Below, in pieces: positions 49,860-57,463 of a stretch of 64,000 nucleotides of DNA. The number at the start of each line of letters is the position of its first letter. The stretch's first letter is position 1. The DNA lies in the NCBI RefSeq assembly GCF_003626635.1, contig NZ_RAZT01000005.1, positions 124,001-188,000 on the forward strand. The letters run 5' to 3'. This DNA is from Micromonospora musae. GTDB taxonomy: Bacteria > Actinomycetota > Actinomycetes > Mycobacteriales > Micromonosporaceae. The notes beneath the pieces are model-generated. The model was not told where the DNA came from. It saw only the letters and a list, made by a program, of their open reading frames with translations, and searched no databases. Position numbers and translations under genes: made by a program.

Positions 49860-49865
49860 TAGGGT
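49860..49865 (+). promoter_or_regulatory. Leaderless -10 box of M16 peptidase operon
   Basis: TAGGGT followed by seven bases and then the GTG at 49873. It supports this start over longer readings. Confidence 0.48.
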
Positions 49866-49872
49866 CGGTCAC

Positions 49873-51183
49873 GTGGCGGCGCGGAGATCGAGAATTCCAG
49901 CGACCAAATATCCAGTCGAGCGGTTCAAGCTCGACAACGGCCTGCGGGTGGTCCTCACCCCGGATCGGAGCGCCCCGGTCATCGGGGTCGCCGTCGTCTA
50001 CGACGTCGGCATCCGCTCCGAACCGGAGGGACGCACCGGCTTCGCCCACCTCTTCGAGCACCTCATGTTCCAGGGCTCGGAGAACCTGGAGAAGCTGGCC
50101 CACTTCCGGCACGTGCAGGGCGCCGGCGGCACCTTCAACGGCTCCACCCACCTCGACTACACCGACTACTTCGAGACCCTCCCCAGCAATGCGCTCGAGC
50201 GCGCGCTCTTCCTCGAGGCCGACCGGATGCGTGGTCCCCGGTTGACCGAGGAGAACCTGCGCAACCAGGTGGACGTGGTCAAGGAGGAGATCCGGGTCAA
50301 CGTGCTGAACCGGCCGTACGGCGGGTTCCCCTGGCTGACCCTGCCACCGGTCATGTTCGACACCTTCCCCAACGCGCATGACGGCTACGGCTCCTTCGAC
50401 GATCTGGAGTCGGCCACCGTCGCCGACGCGGCGGACTTCTTCCGGCGCTACTACGCCAGCGGCAACGCGGTACTTGCGGTCAGCGGCGACCTCGACGTGG
50501 CCGAGGCGACCACGCTCATCGAGCGGCACTTCGGCGACGTGCCGGCCCGCCCCGCCCCGCAGCGTCCCGACTTCACCGAGCCCGACCTGACCGCCGAGCG
50601 GCGCACCTCCTACACCGACAAGCTCGCCCCGCTGCCGGCGGTCGCCAGCGCCTGGCGGGTACCCGACCCGCACAGCGACTTCCTCGGCTACCTGCCGTAC
50701 GTGGTGCTGGCCGAGGTGCTCACCGACGGCGACGCCTCCCGGCTGGTCGAGCGGCTGGTGCAGCGGGACCGGACGGTCACCAGCGTCGGTGGCTACCTCG
50801 GCTTCATGGGCGACCCGTTCGACGTACGCGACCCGACGGCGCTGCTGCTCCAGGCTCACCTGCCGCCGGGCGGGGACGTGGAGAAGGTGCTGCGCACCGT
50901 CGACGAGGAGCTGGACCGGCTCGCCACCGACGGGCTGTCCGAGGGGGAGTTGGCCCGTACCCAGGCCCGGATGGCCACCCACCTGCTGCGCGACACCGAC
51001 GCGGTGCTCGGCCGGGCGCTGCGGATGGCGGTGCTTGAGCAGCAGCGTGCCGAGCCGGGCCTGCTCAACGACCTGCCCCGGCTCGTCGGTGAGGTCACCG
51101 ACGAGCAGGTGCGTTCCGCCGCGGCCACCCTGCGGCCGGAGCGTCGAGCCACCATCGAGGTCGTCGCCGGCGGTGCCCGATGA
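49873..51183 (+). CDS. M16 zinc metallopeptidase, catalytic subunit
   Basis: A 436-residue pitrilysin/insulinase-type peptidase. The inverted zinc motif HxxEH is HLFEH (H59, E62, H63), with the distal glutamate in a following acidic helix (RALFLEADRM). The two-lobed M16 fold is visible from the N-terminal ERFKLDNGLRVVLTPDRSAPVIG to the C-terminal lobe. The GTG at 49873 follows a TAGGGT box at seven bases. Its stop overlaps the start of a second M16 subunit (ATGA), the arrangement of heterodimeric processing peptidases. It has no signal peptide and is probably cytosolic. Confidence 0.9.
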   Translation: MAARRSRIPATKYPVERFKLDNGLRVVLTPDRSAPVIGVAVVYDVGIRSEPEGRTGFAHLFEHLMFQGSENLEKLAHFRHVQGAGGTFNGSTHLDYTDYFETLPSNALERALFLEADRMRGPRLTEENLRNQVDVVKEEIRVNVLNRPYGGFPWLTLPPVMFDTFPNAHDGYGSFDDLESATVADAADFFRRYYASGNAVLAVSGDLDVAEATTLIERHFGDVPARPAPQRPDFTEPDLTAERRTSYTDKLAPLPAVASAWRVPDPHSDFLGYLPYVVLAEVLTDGDASRLVERLVQRDRTVTSVGGYLGFMGDPFDVRDPTALLLQAHLPPGGDVEKVLRTVDEELDRLATDGLSEGELARTQARMATHLLRDTDAVLGRALRMAVLEQQRAEPGLLNDLPRLVGEVTDEQVRSAAATLRPERRATIEVVAGGAR

Positions 51184-52538
51184 ACGCGCGAACGAAGAAG
51201 GAGAACGTGACGGCGACCGTCGAGCCCGCGCCGCGGACCCTGCCGCCGCTCGGCCCCAACCGCAAGCTCAAACTGCCGAAGCAGGCGGAGCGCACGCTGG
51301 CCAACGGCCTCACCGTGATCGCGGTGCGCCGGCCGGCGGTGCCCCTCGTGGAGCTGCGGCTCTGGGTGCCCTTCGGGCGTACGCACCTGGCCCGCGGGGC
51401 GATGCTCGCGCAGACCATCCTCTCCGGCACGGAGACCCACACCGCGACGCAGATCGCCGCCGAGCTGCAGAAGGTCGGCGGTGGTCTCGCCGCCGGGGTC
51501 GATCCGGACCGGCTCATGCTCTCCGGGGCGAGCCTCGTCACCGGCCTGGGCCGGATGCTGGAGCTGCTCGCCGACGTCCTTACCGGGGCCACCTATCCGG
51601 GTGACTGGGTGGAGATCGAGCGGGACCGGCTGGTCGACCGGATCCAGGTCGCCCAGAGCCAGCCCGCCCACCTGGCCCGGACGGCGCTGCTCAAGCGGAT
51701 CTACGGCCGGCACCCGTACGCGGTGCAGACCCCGGAGCCCGATCAGGTCCGCGCGGTCCGGCCGCCCGTCCTGCGCCGCCTGCACGGCGAGCGGGTACAC
51801 CCGGCCGGTGCGGTGCTGGTGCTCGTCGGCGACGTGCAACCCGACCGCGCGCTGGAGGCCGCCGAGGAGGCGCTCTCCGGTTGGAAGGGCGACGGGCAGC
51901 CGGCCGAGCTGCCGCCCGCCCCGCCGTTGGAGCCGGGCCCGCTGCTGCTGGTCGACCGGCCGGGGTCGGTGCAGTCGTCGCTGCGGGTCGCGCTGCCGGC
52001 GGTGCCCCGCACCCACCCGGACCACGCGGCGCTGCAACTGGCCAACCTGATCTTCGGCGGCTACTTCTCCTCCCGGTGGGTCGAGAACATCCGCGAGGAC
52101 AAGGGCTACACGTACGGCCCGCACTCGGTGGTCGAGCACTCGGTGGCCGGTTCGGTGCTGGTCGCCGGCGCCGAGGTGGCCACCGAGGTGACCGCTCCGG
52201 CACTGCTGGAGACGGTGTACGAGCTGGGTCGGCTCGCCTCGCTGCCGGTCAAGGAGGAGGAGCTGGAGCAGGCCCGCCAGTACGCGCTCGGCACCCTTCA
52301 GCTCGGCATGTCCACCCAGGCCGGCCTGGCCGCCCTCGTCAGCGCGTACGCGGGCAACGACCTGCGGCTCGATTTCCTGGCCGAGCACGCCGCACGCCTG
52401 GCCAAGGCGACGGTGGCGGATGTCGCGGAGGCCGCGGCCCGCTACCTCGCCCCGGCGAACGCGGTCACCATGGTGCTCGGTGACGCCGAACGGATCGCCC
52501 CGTCGCTGGCCGCGCTCACTCCGATCGAGACGGCATGA
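51180..52538 (+). CDS. M16 peptidase-like partner subunit, no zinc motif
   Basis: A 452-residue M16-fold protein lacking HxxEH at the expected place (LVELRLWVPFGRTHLARGAMLAQ), hence probably non-catalytic. It keeps the R/Y pair of the C-terminal lobe in ENIREDKGYTYG, which in M16 heterodimers helps bind substrate at the partner's active site. The ATG overlaps the stop of the catalytic subunit by four bases. Its stop overlaps a mini-ORF (ATGA) leading to nudC. Confidence 0.88.
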   Translation: MNARTKKENVTATVEPAPRTLPPLGPNRKLKLPKQAERTLANGLTVIAVRRPAVPLVELRLWVPFGRTHLARGAMLAQTILSGTETHTATQIAAELQKVGGGLAAGVDPDRLMLSGASLVTGLGRMLELLADVLTGATYPGDWVEIERDRLVDRIQVAQSQPAHLARTALLKRIYGRHPYAVQTPEPDQVRAVRPPVLRRLHGERVHPAGAVLVLVGDVQPDRALEAAEEALSGWKGDGQPAELPPAPPLEPGPLLLVDRPGSVQSSLRVALPAVPRTHPDHAALQLANLIFGGYFSSRWVENIREDKGYTYGPHSVVEHSVAGSVLVAGAEVATEVTAPALLETVYELGRLASLPVKEEELEQARQYALGTLQLGMSTQAGLAALVSAYAGNDLRLDFLAEHAARLAKATVADVAEAAARYLAPANAVTMVLGDAERIAPSLAALTPIETA

Positions 52539-52597
52539 GCGAGCGCAGCGCGGCAGAACCGCACGCCGTCGCCGGTCGAGGGGAGGCGGCGGCGTGA
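52535..52597 (+). CDS. Coupling mini-ORF before nudC (20 codons)
   Basis: ATG to TGA, encoding a 20-residue peptide beginning MSERSAAEPHAVAG. Its ATG overlaps the M16 stop (ATGA, 52535-52538) and its TGA overlaps the nudC GTG (GTGA, 52594-52597), the same double-overlap design as at 15335-15456. Confidence 0.42.
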   Translation: MSERSAAEPHAVAGRGEAAA

Positions 52598-53553
52598 GCG
52601 GGGAGGCGGCTCCACCGCTGGCCCGCGCCACGCTGGACCGGGCCGCGCACCACCGTACGGATCGGGCCTGGCTGGCCGAGGCGTGGCTGCGGGGCCGGGT
52701 GCTGGCGTTGGACTCCACGGCGGAGGGTCGGACGCTGGTGCGTACGGACGCGAACCCGCCGGCGCTGGTGCTCTTCCGCGCCGACGAGCTGCCGGCGGGG
52801 AGCGAGGCGGCCGCGATGTTCCTCGGGGTCGAGCAGGACGGGCTGCCCGTCTTCGCGGTGGACATTCCGCTGCCGGAGGTGGTCGGCACCCGGACCGTCG
52901 GCCTGCGCGACGTCGGGCATCTGCTCACCGACCGGGACGCCGGCCTCTTCACCACGGCGTTGGCGCTGCTCAACTGGCACATCCGGCACGGCTACTCGTC
53001 GGCCAGCGGCTCGCCGACCGAGATGGACGAGGCGGGTTGGTCCCGCATCGACCGCGACGGCGATCGGGTCTGGCCGCGCACCGACCCGGCCATGATCGTG
53101 CTGGTGCACGACGGGGAGCCGGGCCTCGCGGGGCGGTGCCTGTTGGGCAACAACGCCGCCTGGCCGAGCAGCCCCGGGCAGCGGCGCTTCTCCTGCCTCG
53201 CCGGCTACATCGAGCCGGGGGAGTCGGCGGAGGCCGCCGTGCTGCGCGAGGTCCGCGAGGAGGTCGGCGTCGAGGTCGGGAACATCGTGTACGTCGGTAG
53301 CCAGGCCTGGCCGTTCCCCGGTTCGCTGATGCTGGGCTTCCTGGCCACCGCCGACCCGGAGGATCCGGTGCGGATCGACCCCACCGAGATCGCGTACGCC
53401 CGCTGGTTCACCCGGGCGGAGATCGGCGCGGCGCTGGCCGGCCGGACGGTGGACGTGGGCGGGGGCGCGCAACTGGTGCTGCCGCCGCCCGCGTCGATCG
53501 CGTTGTTCCTGATCCACCGCTGGCTGGACGGCTGGGTGGACGAGGCGCGCTGA
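52594..53553 (+). CDS. nudC: NudC-like NAD(H) pyrophosphatase / deNADding enzyme
   Basis: A 319-residue Nudix protein. The Nudix box is GYIEPGESAEAAVLREVREEVG, and the downstream NADH-specific motif is present as SQAWPFPGS (usual SQPWPFPxS). The NUDIX-like N-terminal domain is retained. The zinc-ribbon region, normally CxxC...CxxC, reads NWHIRHGYSSASGSPTEMDEAGW with all four cysteines missing. It hydrolyses NADH and may remove NAD caps from RNA. The GTG at 52594 overlaps the stop of a mini-ORF. Its position near adnAB and uvrD2 matches Rv3199c. Confidence 0.87.
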   Translation: MSGEAAPPLARATLDRAAHHRTDRAWLAEAWLRGRVLALDSTAEGRTLVRTDANPPALVLFRADELPAGSEAAAMFLGVEQDGLPVFAVDIPLPEVVGTRTVGLRDVGHLLTDRDAGLFTTALALLNWHIRHGYSSASGSPTEMDEAGWSRIDRDGDRVWPRTDPAMIVLVHDGEPGLAGRCLLGNNAAWPSSPGQRRFSCLAGYIEPGESAEAAVLREVREEVGVEVGNIVYVGSQAWPFPGSLMLGFLATADPEDPVRIDPTEIAYARWFTRAEIGAALAGRTVDVGGGAQLVLPPPASIALFLIHRWLDGWVDEAR

Positions 53554-53589
53554 ACGCGGAAGCCGTCGGCGCGGCGATGCCGGATGCGG

Positions 53590-53633
53590 TCCCGGCCCGT
53601 GACCGTCGTTGCCGCGGCGGTCACGGGCCGGGA
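53590..53633. terminator. Terminator after nudC
   Basis: A perfect 16-bp stem (53590-53605 with 53618-53633) with a 12-base loop, 36 bases past the nudC stop. Confidence 0.78.
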
Positions 53634-53640
53634 ACACGGA

Positions 53641-53695
53641 CCGTCGTGGTCGGTGGGCGAGGAACGCGGCGGGGGAGCCGGTCCGGCCACGACGG
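53641..53695. terminator. Second inverted repeat, end of convergent gene
   Basis: CCGTCGTGG (53641-53649) pairs with CCACGACGG (53687-53695). It lies just past the end of the small minus-strand gene and is a candidate terminator for it. Confidence 0.45.
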
Positions 53696-53700
53696 ACGCC

Positions 53701-53964
53701 TCATGTCTGTCGGCTGCGGTAGGCGGGTAGGGGTTCACCGAGCGGCAGGACCTTGATCCGTTGCCGGCCGGCGCGGACCGCGCCCACCGAGGCCAGGGCG
53801 CGGGCCAGGTGCATTGCGGCCTCTCGGTCTTCGGCGTGGACGACCTGCCGGCGTGGCTCGGGCGCGGTCGTCTCGTCCCGCAACCGGTGGCCGCCGGCCC
53901 AGGCGGCCGCGATCTCCCCGTCGGCGACGGTGCGGATGTCGGTGCGAACGATCAGGAACCGCAT
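53701..53964 (-). CDS. Small hypothetical protein
   Basis: An 87-residue protein (MRFLIVRTDIRTVADGEIAAAWAGGHRLRDE, then a basic middle and REAAMHLARALASVGA). It looks like a small alpha/beta fold without a recognised family. The ATG at 53964 follows GGAGA; a longer reading adds 19 residues. It lies downstream of the DUF397 and XRE genes on the same strand, with a terminator hairpin between, so a functional link is uncertain. Confidence 0.55.
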   Translation of the reverse strand: MRFLIVRTDIRTVADGEIAAAWAGGHRLRDETTAPEPRRQVVHAEDREAAMHLARALASVGAVRAGRQRIKVLPLGEPLPAYRSRQT

Positions 53965-54135
53965 GGGGGTCTCCGATGAACCGCGACTGGTGAGCCGGTG
54001 TGGAAGTTCCACGTCACTCACTCGTCATGTTACGCGCCGTGTTCGTCCCAGCAAGTGAAACTCGACGATTGATTCGGCGCGTCGTCCGATCAGGGGATGC
54101 CTGGTCAGCGGTGGATCGGGTCGGGTCGGGAATGC

Positions 54136-54171
54136 GACAGGGCCGCCGGCATCCGTGCCGGCGGCCCTGTC
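54136..54171. terminator. Terminator after the DUF397 gene
   Basis: A perfect 16-bp stem (54136-54151 with 54156-54171) closes a TCCG loop, 13 bases past the DUF397 stop on the minus strand. Confidence 0.78.
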
Positions 54172-54183
54172 CCGTCAACCAGC

Positions 54184-54420
54184 TCAGTTCAGATCGAACT
54201 GGCCTTCTTTCGCTCCCGCGATGAAGCCGAGCCAACCGGCGCGGTTGAACAACAGCACGGGGCCCTGCGGATCCTTGCTGTCCCGCAGCGCGATGGCGGC
54301 GGGACCGCCGACCGGGGCGACCTCCACGCAGTTGGAGGTCTGGCTGCGGGTGCTCTTGCGCCACGGGGCGTCCGCCAGCAGTCGGGCGGGGACGGACGGG
54401 TTGTTGCGGATCTCGTTCAT
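54184..54420 (-). CDS. DUF397 protein
   Basis: A 78-residue DUF397 protein with the family core WRKSTRSQTSNCVEVAPVGG, IALRDSKDPQGPVLLFNRAGWLGFIAGAK. DUF397 proteins are encoded beside XRE/DUF5753 regulators in actinomycetes (for example the whiJ-like loci) and are thought to act with them as small partner proteins. It follows the XRE gene on the same strand after 69 bases. The ATG at 54420 gives the usual family N terminus. Confidence 0.85.
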   Translation of the reverse strand: MNEIRNNPSVPARLLADAPWRKSTRSQTSNCVEVAPVGGPAAIALRDSKDPQGPVLLFNRAGWLGFIAGAKEGQFDLN

Positions 54421-54489
54421 GGTTCTGCTCCATTCGAACCGCTCCGATGGGACGAGTGGCGCACGCGCCGACGGGCGGTCCCCCGTGGA

Positions 54490-55488
54490 TCACCGGTCCG
54501 TCAGTCGCCCCGGCTGCCGGCGGCGTTGGACCGGCGCCGTTGCCGGCCCGTACGCCACTGTGGACGGGGAGTCTGCCCCGGTCAGCCGTCCCGTCGCCTC
54601 GATCAGCCAAGCGAGGGTGTCCGAGGCGGGAAGTGCCGCCGTGCATAGCCACTCGAACACCACTTTATAGCGATTCAGTGTTTTTGCGTCGGTCGACATG
54701 ACGTCGGTGAAGCCACCTTCGATGGCGACCGTCTCCGGATCGAGCGGATCGGCGAACCGATAGAGGGAGAACGCGGTCGGCGGGAGGTACCAGTCGCCGA
54801 CCCGGGTCTCGCGGAGCAGCACGTGCAGGGTCACGTTCGGCAGCAGCGCCAGCTCGCACAGCTGGACCAGCTGCTCGTACAGCACCTCCGGCGGGCCGGC
54901 CCGGTGGCCGAGCGCCGCCTCCTCGATGACCGCCGTGTAGCGGGGTGGGTCGTACTCCCGGGTGAGCAGTGACTGCCGGGCGAGGCGGGCCTGCACCTCG
55001 GTCTCGGTCTCCTCCGTCGGCTCCGGATCGCCGGCCTGGTCGGCGACCTGCTGGGCCGAGACGATCCGCACACCTGCGTAGCCGGCCGTCTGCAACAGGC
55101 CGGGGACGAGCACCGGGTTGTACTCGGAGATGCCGACGCAGCCCGCCTCCAGCTCGGCGAAGCTCCGCTGCTGCTGGGTCATGACCGGGAAGTTCTTCAA
55201 CCAGCCGCGCATGTCGCCGGCCTCAAGCGTGATGCCGAGCAGCTCGGCACGGAGCGACTCGTCGGCGCGGTAGAGGTCGAGCAGGGTCCGGACGTCCTCC
55301 GGGTCCGGCCGGCTGCGTCCGTTCTCCAGGCGGGACAGTTTGGACGCTGATGCCCAACCGATCCGCTCGATGACCTGGTCTCCGGTGAGACCCGCCGTCT
55401 CGCGCAGTCGGCGCAGCTCTGTGCCGAGCCTGCGGCGGCGCAGGATCGGGCTGGGTGAGGCAGGAGGCAAGAGTGTCCTCTTTCCCAT
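54490..55488 (-). CDS. XRE-family regulator with DUF5753 domain
   Basis: A 332-residue regulator. A helix-turn-helix of the XRE type lies at about residues 18-75 (GTELRRLRETAGLTGDQVIERIGWASASKLSRLENGR), followed by the DUF5753 sensor-like domain from about residue 100 (SEYNPVLVPGLLQTAGYAG to FTDVMSTD). Members act in development and antibiotic control in Streptomyces, typically with a DUF397 partner, which is encoded next here. A promoter with a 17-bp spacer is visible upstream. Confidence 0.9.
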   Translation of the reverse strand: MGKRTLLPPASPSPILRRRRLGTELRRLRETAGLTGDQVIERIGWASASKLSRLENGRSRPDPEDVRTLLDLYRADESLRAELLGITLEAGDMRGWLKNFPVMTQQQRSFAELEAGCVGISEYNPVLVPGLLQTAGYAGVRIVSAQQVADQAGDPEPTEETETEVQARLARQSLLTREYDPPRYTAVIEEAALGHRAGPPEVLYEQLVQLCELALLPNVTLHVLLRETRVGDWYLPPTAFSLYRFADPLDPETVAIEGGFTDVMSTDAKTLNRYKVVFEWLCTAALPASDTLAWLIEATGRLTGADSPSTVAYGPATAPVQRRRQPGRLTDR

Positions 55489-55511
55489 CGACCGCCGCAG
55501 ACGCGACGGTA

Positions 55512-55540
55512 ACTGTATGAAGTTCGCCCCCCACGGTCAG
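55512..55540 (-). promoter_or_regulatory. Promoter of the XRE regulator
   Basis: On the minus strand CTGACC (-35, 55540-55535) and TACAGT (-10, 55517-55512) are 17 bases apart, a good match to the actinobacterial housekeeping consensus. The transcript would have a short leader of about 20 bases. Confidence 0.55.
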
Positions 55541-55698
55541 TATGGACGGCGCGGCCGGTGTCGGACGTACCGGCGAGGGCGTGTCTTGCAGAAAAGAGGA
55601 CCGTGGAACGTGTGGCCGCCCCACCACGGCGTCCGGACCGCCCACGCCGCCCCGAGAGCGCGCCCAGTGCGGCGCGCCACCGTCGCCCCGGAGGAACA

Positions 55699-57015
55699 AT
55701 GCGCCACGTCCTGCGCCGACCCGAGTTCCGCCTGCTCTTCTGCGGGCTGCTGGCGAGCATGAGCGCGGAGTCCATCCTGCTGCTCGCGCTCGCCATCTGG
55801 GTCAAGGACCTCACCGGCTCGGACGGCATGGCCGGTGCCACGATCTTCGCGGTCATCGCGCCGATGACGTTGGCGCCACTGGTCGGGTGGTTCGTCGACC
55901 GGTACCCGCGACGACAGTTCTTCGTGGTGGCGAACCTGGTGACCGCGGTGCTGCTGACCCCACTCTTCTGCGTACGGGAGCGCGACGACGTGTGGATCGT
56001 GTACGCGGTGGCCGCCCTGTACGGACTCTCGTACCTCGCGCTCAGCGCCGCGCTCAGCGGGCTGATCCGGCAACTGGTCCCGATCGAGCTGCTGGCCGAG
56101 GCGAACGGCGTGCTGCAGACCGTACGACAGGGGTTGCGACTGATCGGACCGCTCGCCGGCGCCGGCCTCTACGCCGCGATCGGCGGCCCGGCGCTGGCCG
56201 GAGTCGGCGTTCTCGGGTTCGTGACGGCAGCCGCCGTGGTGGGCATGCTGCGGACCCGGGAGGAGCCGCCCGCGCGACCGGGACCGCGCTGGCCGGCCGA
56301 GGTGAGTGCCGGCCTGCGGCACCTGGCCGGCGAACCCGCGTTGCGTCGGGCGCTCTTCGGCTACGCGCTCGGCTCGCTCGTGATGGGCTTCACCGAGTCG
56401 CTGATCTTCGCGTACGTCGACCAGGGGCTCCGCCGGGACGCCGCGTTCGTCGGGGTGCTGGTCACCGTGCAGGGCGTCGGCGGGCTGGTCGGTGGGCTCT
56501 GCTCACCCGGCGCGGTACGCCGGCTCGGCGAGGTGGGCACCCTCGCGACCGGGGTGGCCTTCTTCGGGCCGGCCGCGCTGGCGCTGGCCTACCCCGATCT
56601 CCGGCTCGGGGTGGCGGCGGTGCTGCTGGCCGGGGTCTCGATCCCGCTGACCATGGTGGGGCTGAACACGCTCATCCAACGCCGTACCCCACCGCCGCTG
56701 CTCGGCCGGGTCACGGCCGCCTCCGAGGCGGTGGTCAGCGGGCCGCAGGCTCTCTCGATCGGCGTCGGCGCGCTGCTCGTCGGCGCCGTCGACTACCGGC
56801 TGCTCTTCCTGCTGACCGGTCTGGTCACCCTGCTGGCCGGCGGCTACCTCTGGCGCTCCCGGCACCTCACCCCGCCGACCGAGCCTCCCCACCGAACAGC
56901 GCGGATCCCGTCCCCGCGCCGCCCGTCCGCCCCCGGCTCCTCCCCGACCGCCCCCGGCTCCCCGAACGGTGATCATGAAGTTATCGGCGCGACACGCCGA
57001 CGCCGTGGCCGATAA
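55699..57015 (+). CDS. MFS transporter
   Basis: A 438-residue major facilitator with about 12 membrane helices. It resembles the DHA3-type exporter group: RPEFRLLFCGLLASMSAESILLLALAIWV at the N terminus and the loop motif GWFVDRYPRRQFF between helices 2 and 3. Substrate unknown; drug or metabolite export is a common role. The ATG at 55699 has GGAGG at 5 bases. The last 15 codons run into a 21-bp inverted repeat (56968-57028), so the C terminus NGDHEVIGATRRRRGR may have been added by that element. Confidence 0.85.
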   Translation: MRHVLRRPEFRLLFCGLLASMSAESILLLALAIWVKDLTGSDGMAGATIFAVIAPMTLAPLVGWFVDRYPRRQFFVVANLVTAVLLTPLFCVRERDDVWIVYAVAALYGLSYLALSAALSGLIRQLVPIELLAEANGVLQTVRQGLRLIGPLAGAGLYAAIGGPALAGVGVLGFVTAAAVVGMLRTREEPPARPGPRWPAEVSAGLRHLAGEPALRRALFGYALGSLVMGFTESLIFAYVDQGLRRDAAFVGVLVTVQGVGGLVGGLCSPGAVRRLGEVGTLATGVAFFGPAALALAYPDLRLGVAAVLLAGVSIPLTMVGLNTLIQRRTPPPLLGRVTAASEAVVSGPQALSIGVGALLVGAVDYRLLFLLTGLVTLLAGGYLWRSRHLTPPTEPPHRTARIPSPRRPSAPGSSPTAPGSPNGDHEVIGATRRRRGR

Positions 57016-57028
57016 CTCCATGATCACC
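56968..57028. repeat. 21-bp inverted repeat at the MFS 3' end
   Basis: Arms 56968-56988 and 57008-57028 are complementary with one mismatch and flank a 19-base spacer. The arms begin GGTGATCATG and end CATGATCACC. The MFS stop codon lies in the right arm. It resembles a dispersed palindromic (REP-like) element more than a simple terminator. Confidence 0.7.
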
Positions 57029-57044
57029 GGGCCGAGCCGGGGCC

Positions 57045-57075
57045 GGGGTGGGTTGGGGTTGGGGTGGGGACGGGG
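57045..57075 (+). other. G-quadruplex-forming tract
   Basis: Six runs of three or four G are separated by one or two bases (GGGG-T-GGG-TT-GGGG-TT-GGGG-T-GGGG-AC-GGGG). This easily satisfies the G-quadruplex pattern. It lies between the MFS and mrx1 genes, directly against a terminator hairpin. Confidence 0.75.
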
Positions 57076-57108
57076 AGAGGCGGCCGCCCGTCCGGGCGGC
57101 CGCCTCTC
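57075..57108. terminator. Terminator of mrx1 (and MFS)
   Basis: A perfect 15-bp stem, GAGAGGCGGCCGCCC (57075-57089) with 57094-57108, closes a GTCC loop 17 bases past the mrx1 stop. It can act in both directions. Confidence 0.78.
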
Positions 57109-57125
57109 GGGGGACTACTGGATGA

Positions 57126-57371
57126 TCAGGCGGTCACGATGGTCGCGAGGTGCTGCTTGACCTGGTTGATCGACGGGTTGGTGAGCGCGCTGCCGTCGGC
57201 GAAGCGAAGCGTCGGAACGGTCTGGTTGCCGCCGTTGACGCTCATCACGAACTCCGCGGCCTGGGGGTCCCGCTCGATGTCGACCACCTCGTACCCGATG
57301 CCCTCCCGGTCCAGCTGGGACTTCAGTCGGTGGCAGTAACCGCACCACGAGGTGGAGTACATCGTCAGCAT
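57126..57371 (-). CDS. mrx1: Mycoredoxin
   Basis: An 81-residue glutaredoxin-fold protein that reduces mycothiol mixed disulfides. The active site is WCGYC (CxxC) at the N terminus, followed by GIGYEVVDIERDPQAAEF, the cis-proline TVPTL and the C-terminal helix. The ATG at 57371 has GGGAGG at about 9 bases; a 19-codon longer reading lacks similarity. It is divergent from uvrD2, as Rv3198A is next to uvrD2 in M. tuberculosis. The link to mshB in the same window supports a working mycothiol system. Confidence 0.92.
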   Translation of the reverse strand: MLTMYSTSWCGYCHRLKSQLDREGIGYEVVDIERDPQAAEFVMSVNGGNQTVPTLRFADGSALTNPSINQVKQHLATIVTA

Positions 57372-57463
57372 GGTCAATTCCTCCCGCTGCTCCGCCGTCG
57401 GCTTGCCGATCAAGCCGAGGCTATCCACTGCAACATCCGGGGTTGCTGCGAGAATTCCTTGCT

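Noticed and set aside
54184..55488. A toxin-antitoxin module
   Set aside because: DUF397 beside an XRE/DUF5753 regulator is a standard actinomycete regulatory pair; neither protein resembles a known toxin.
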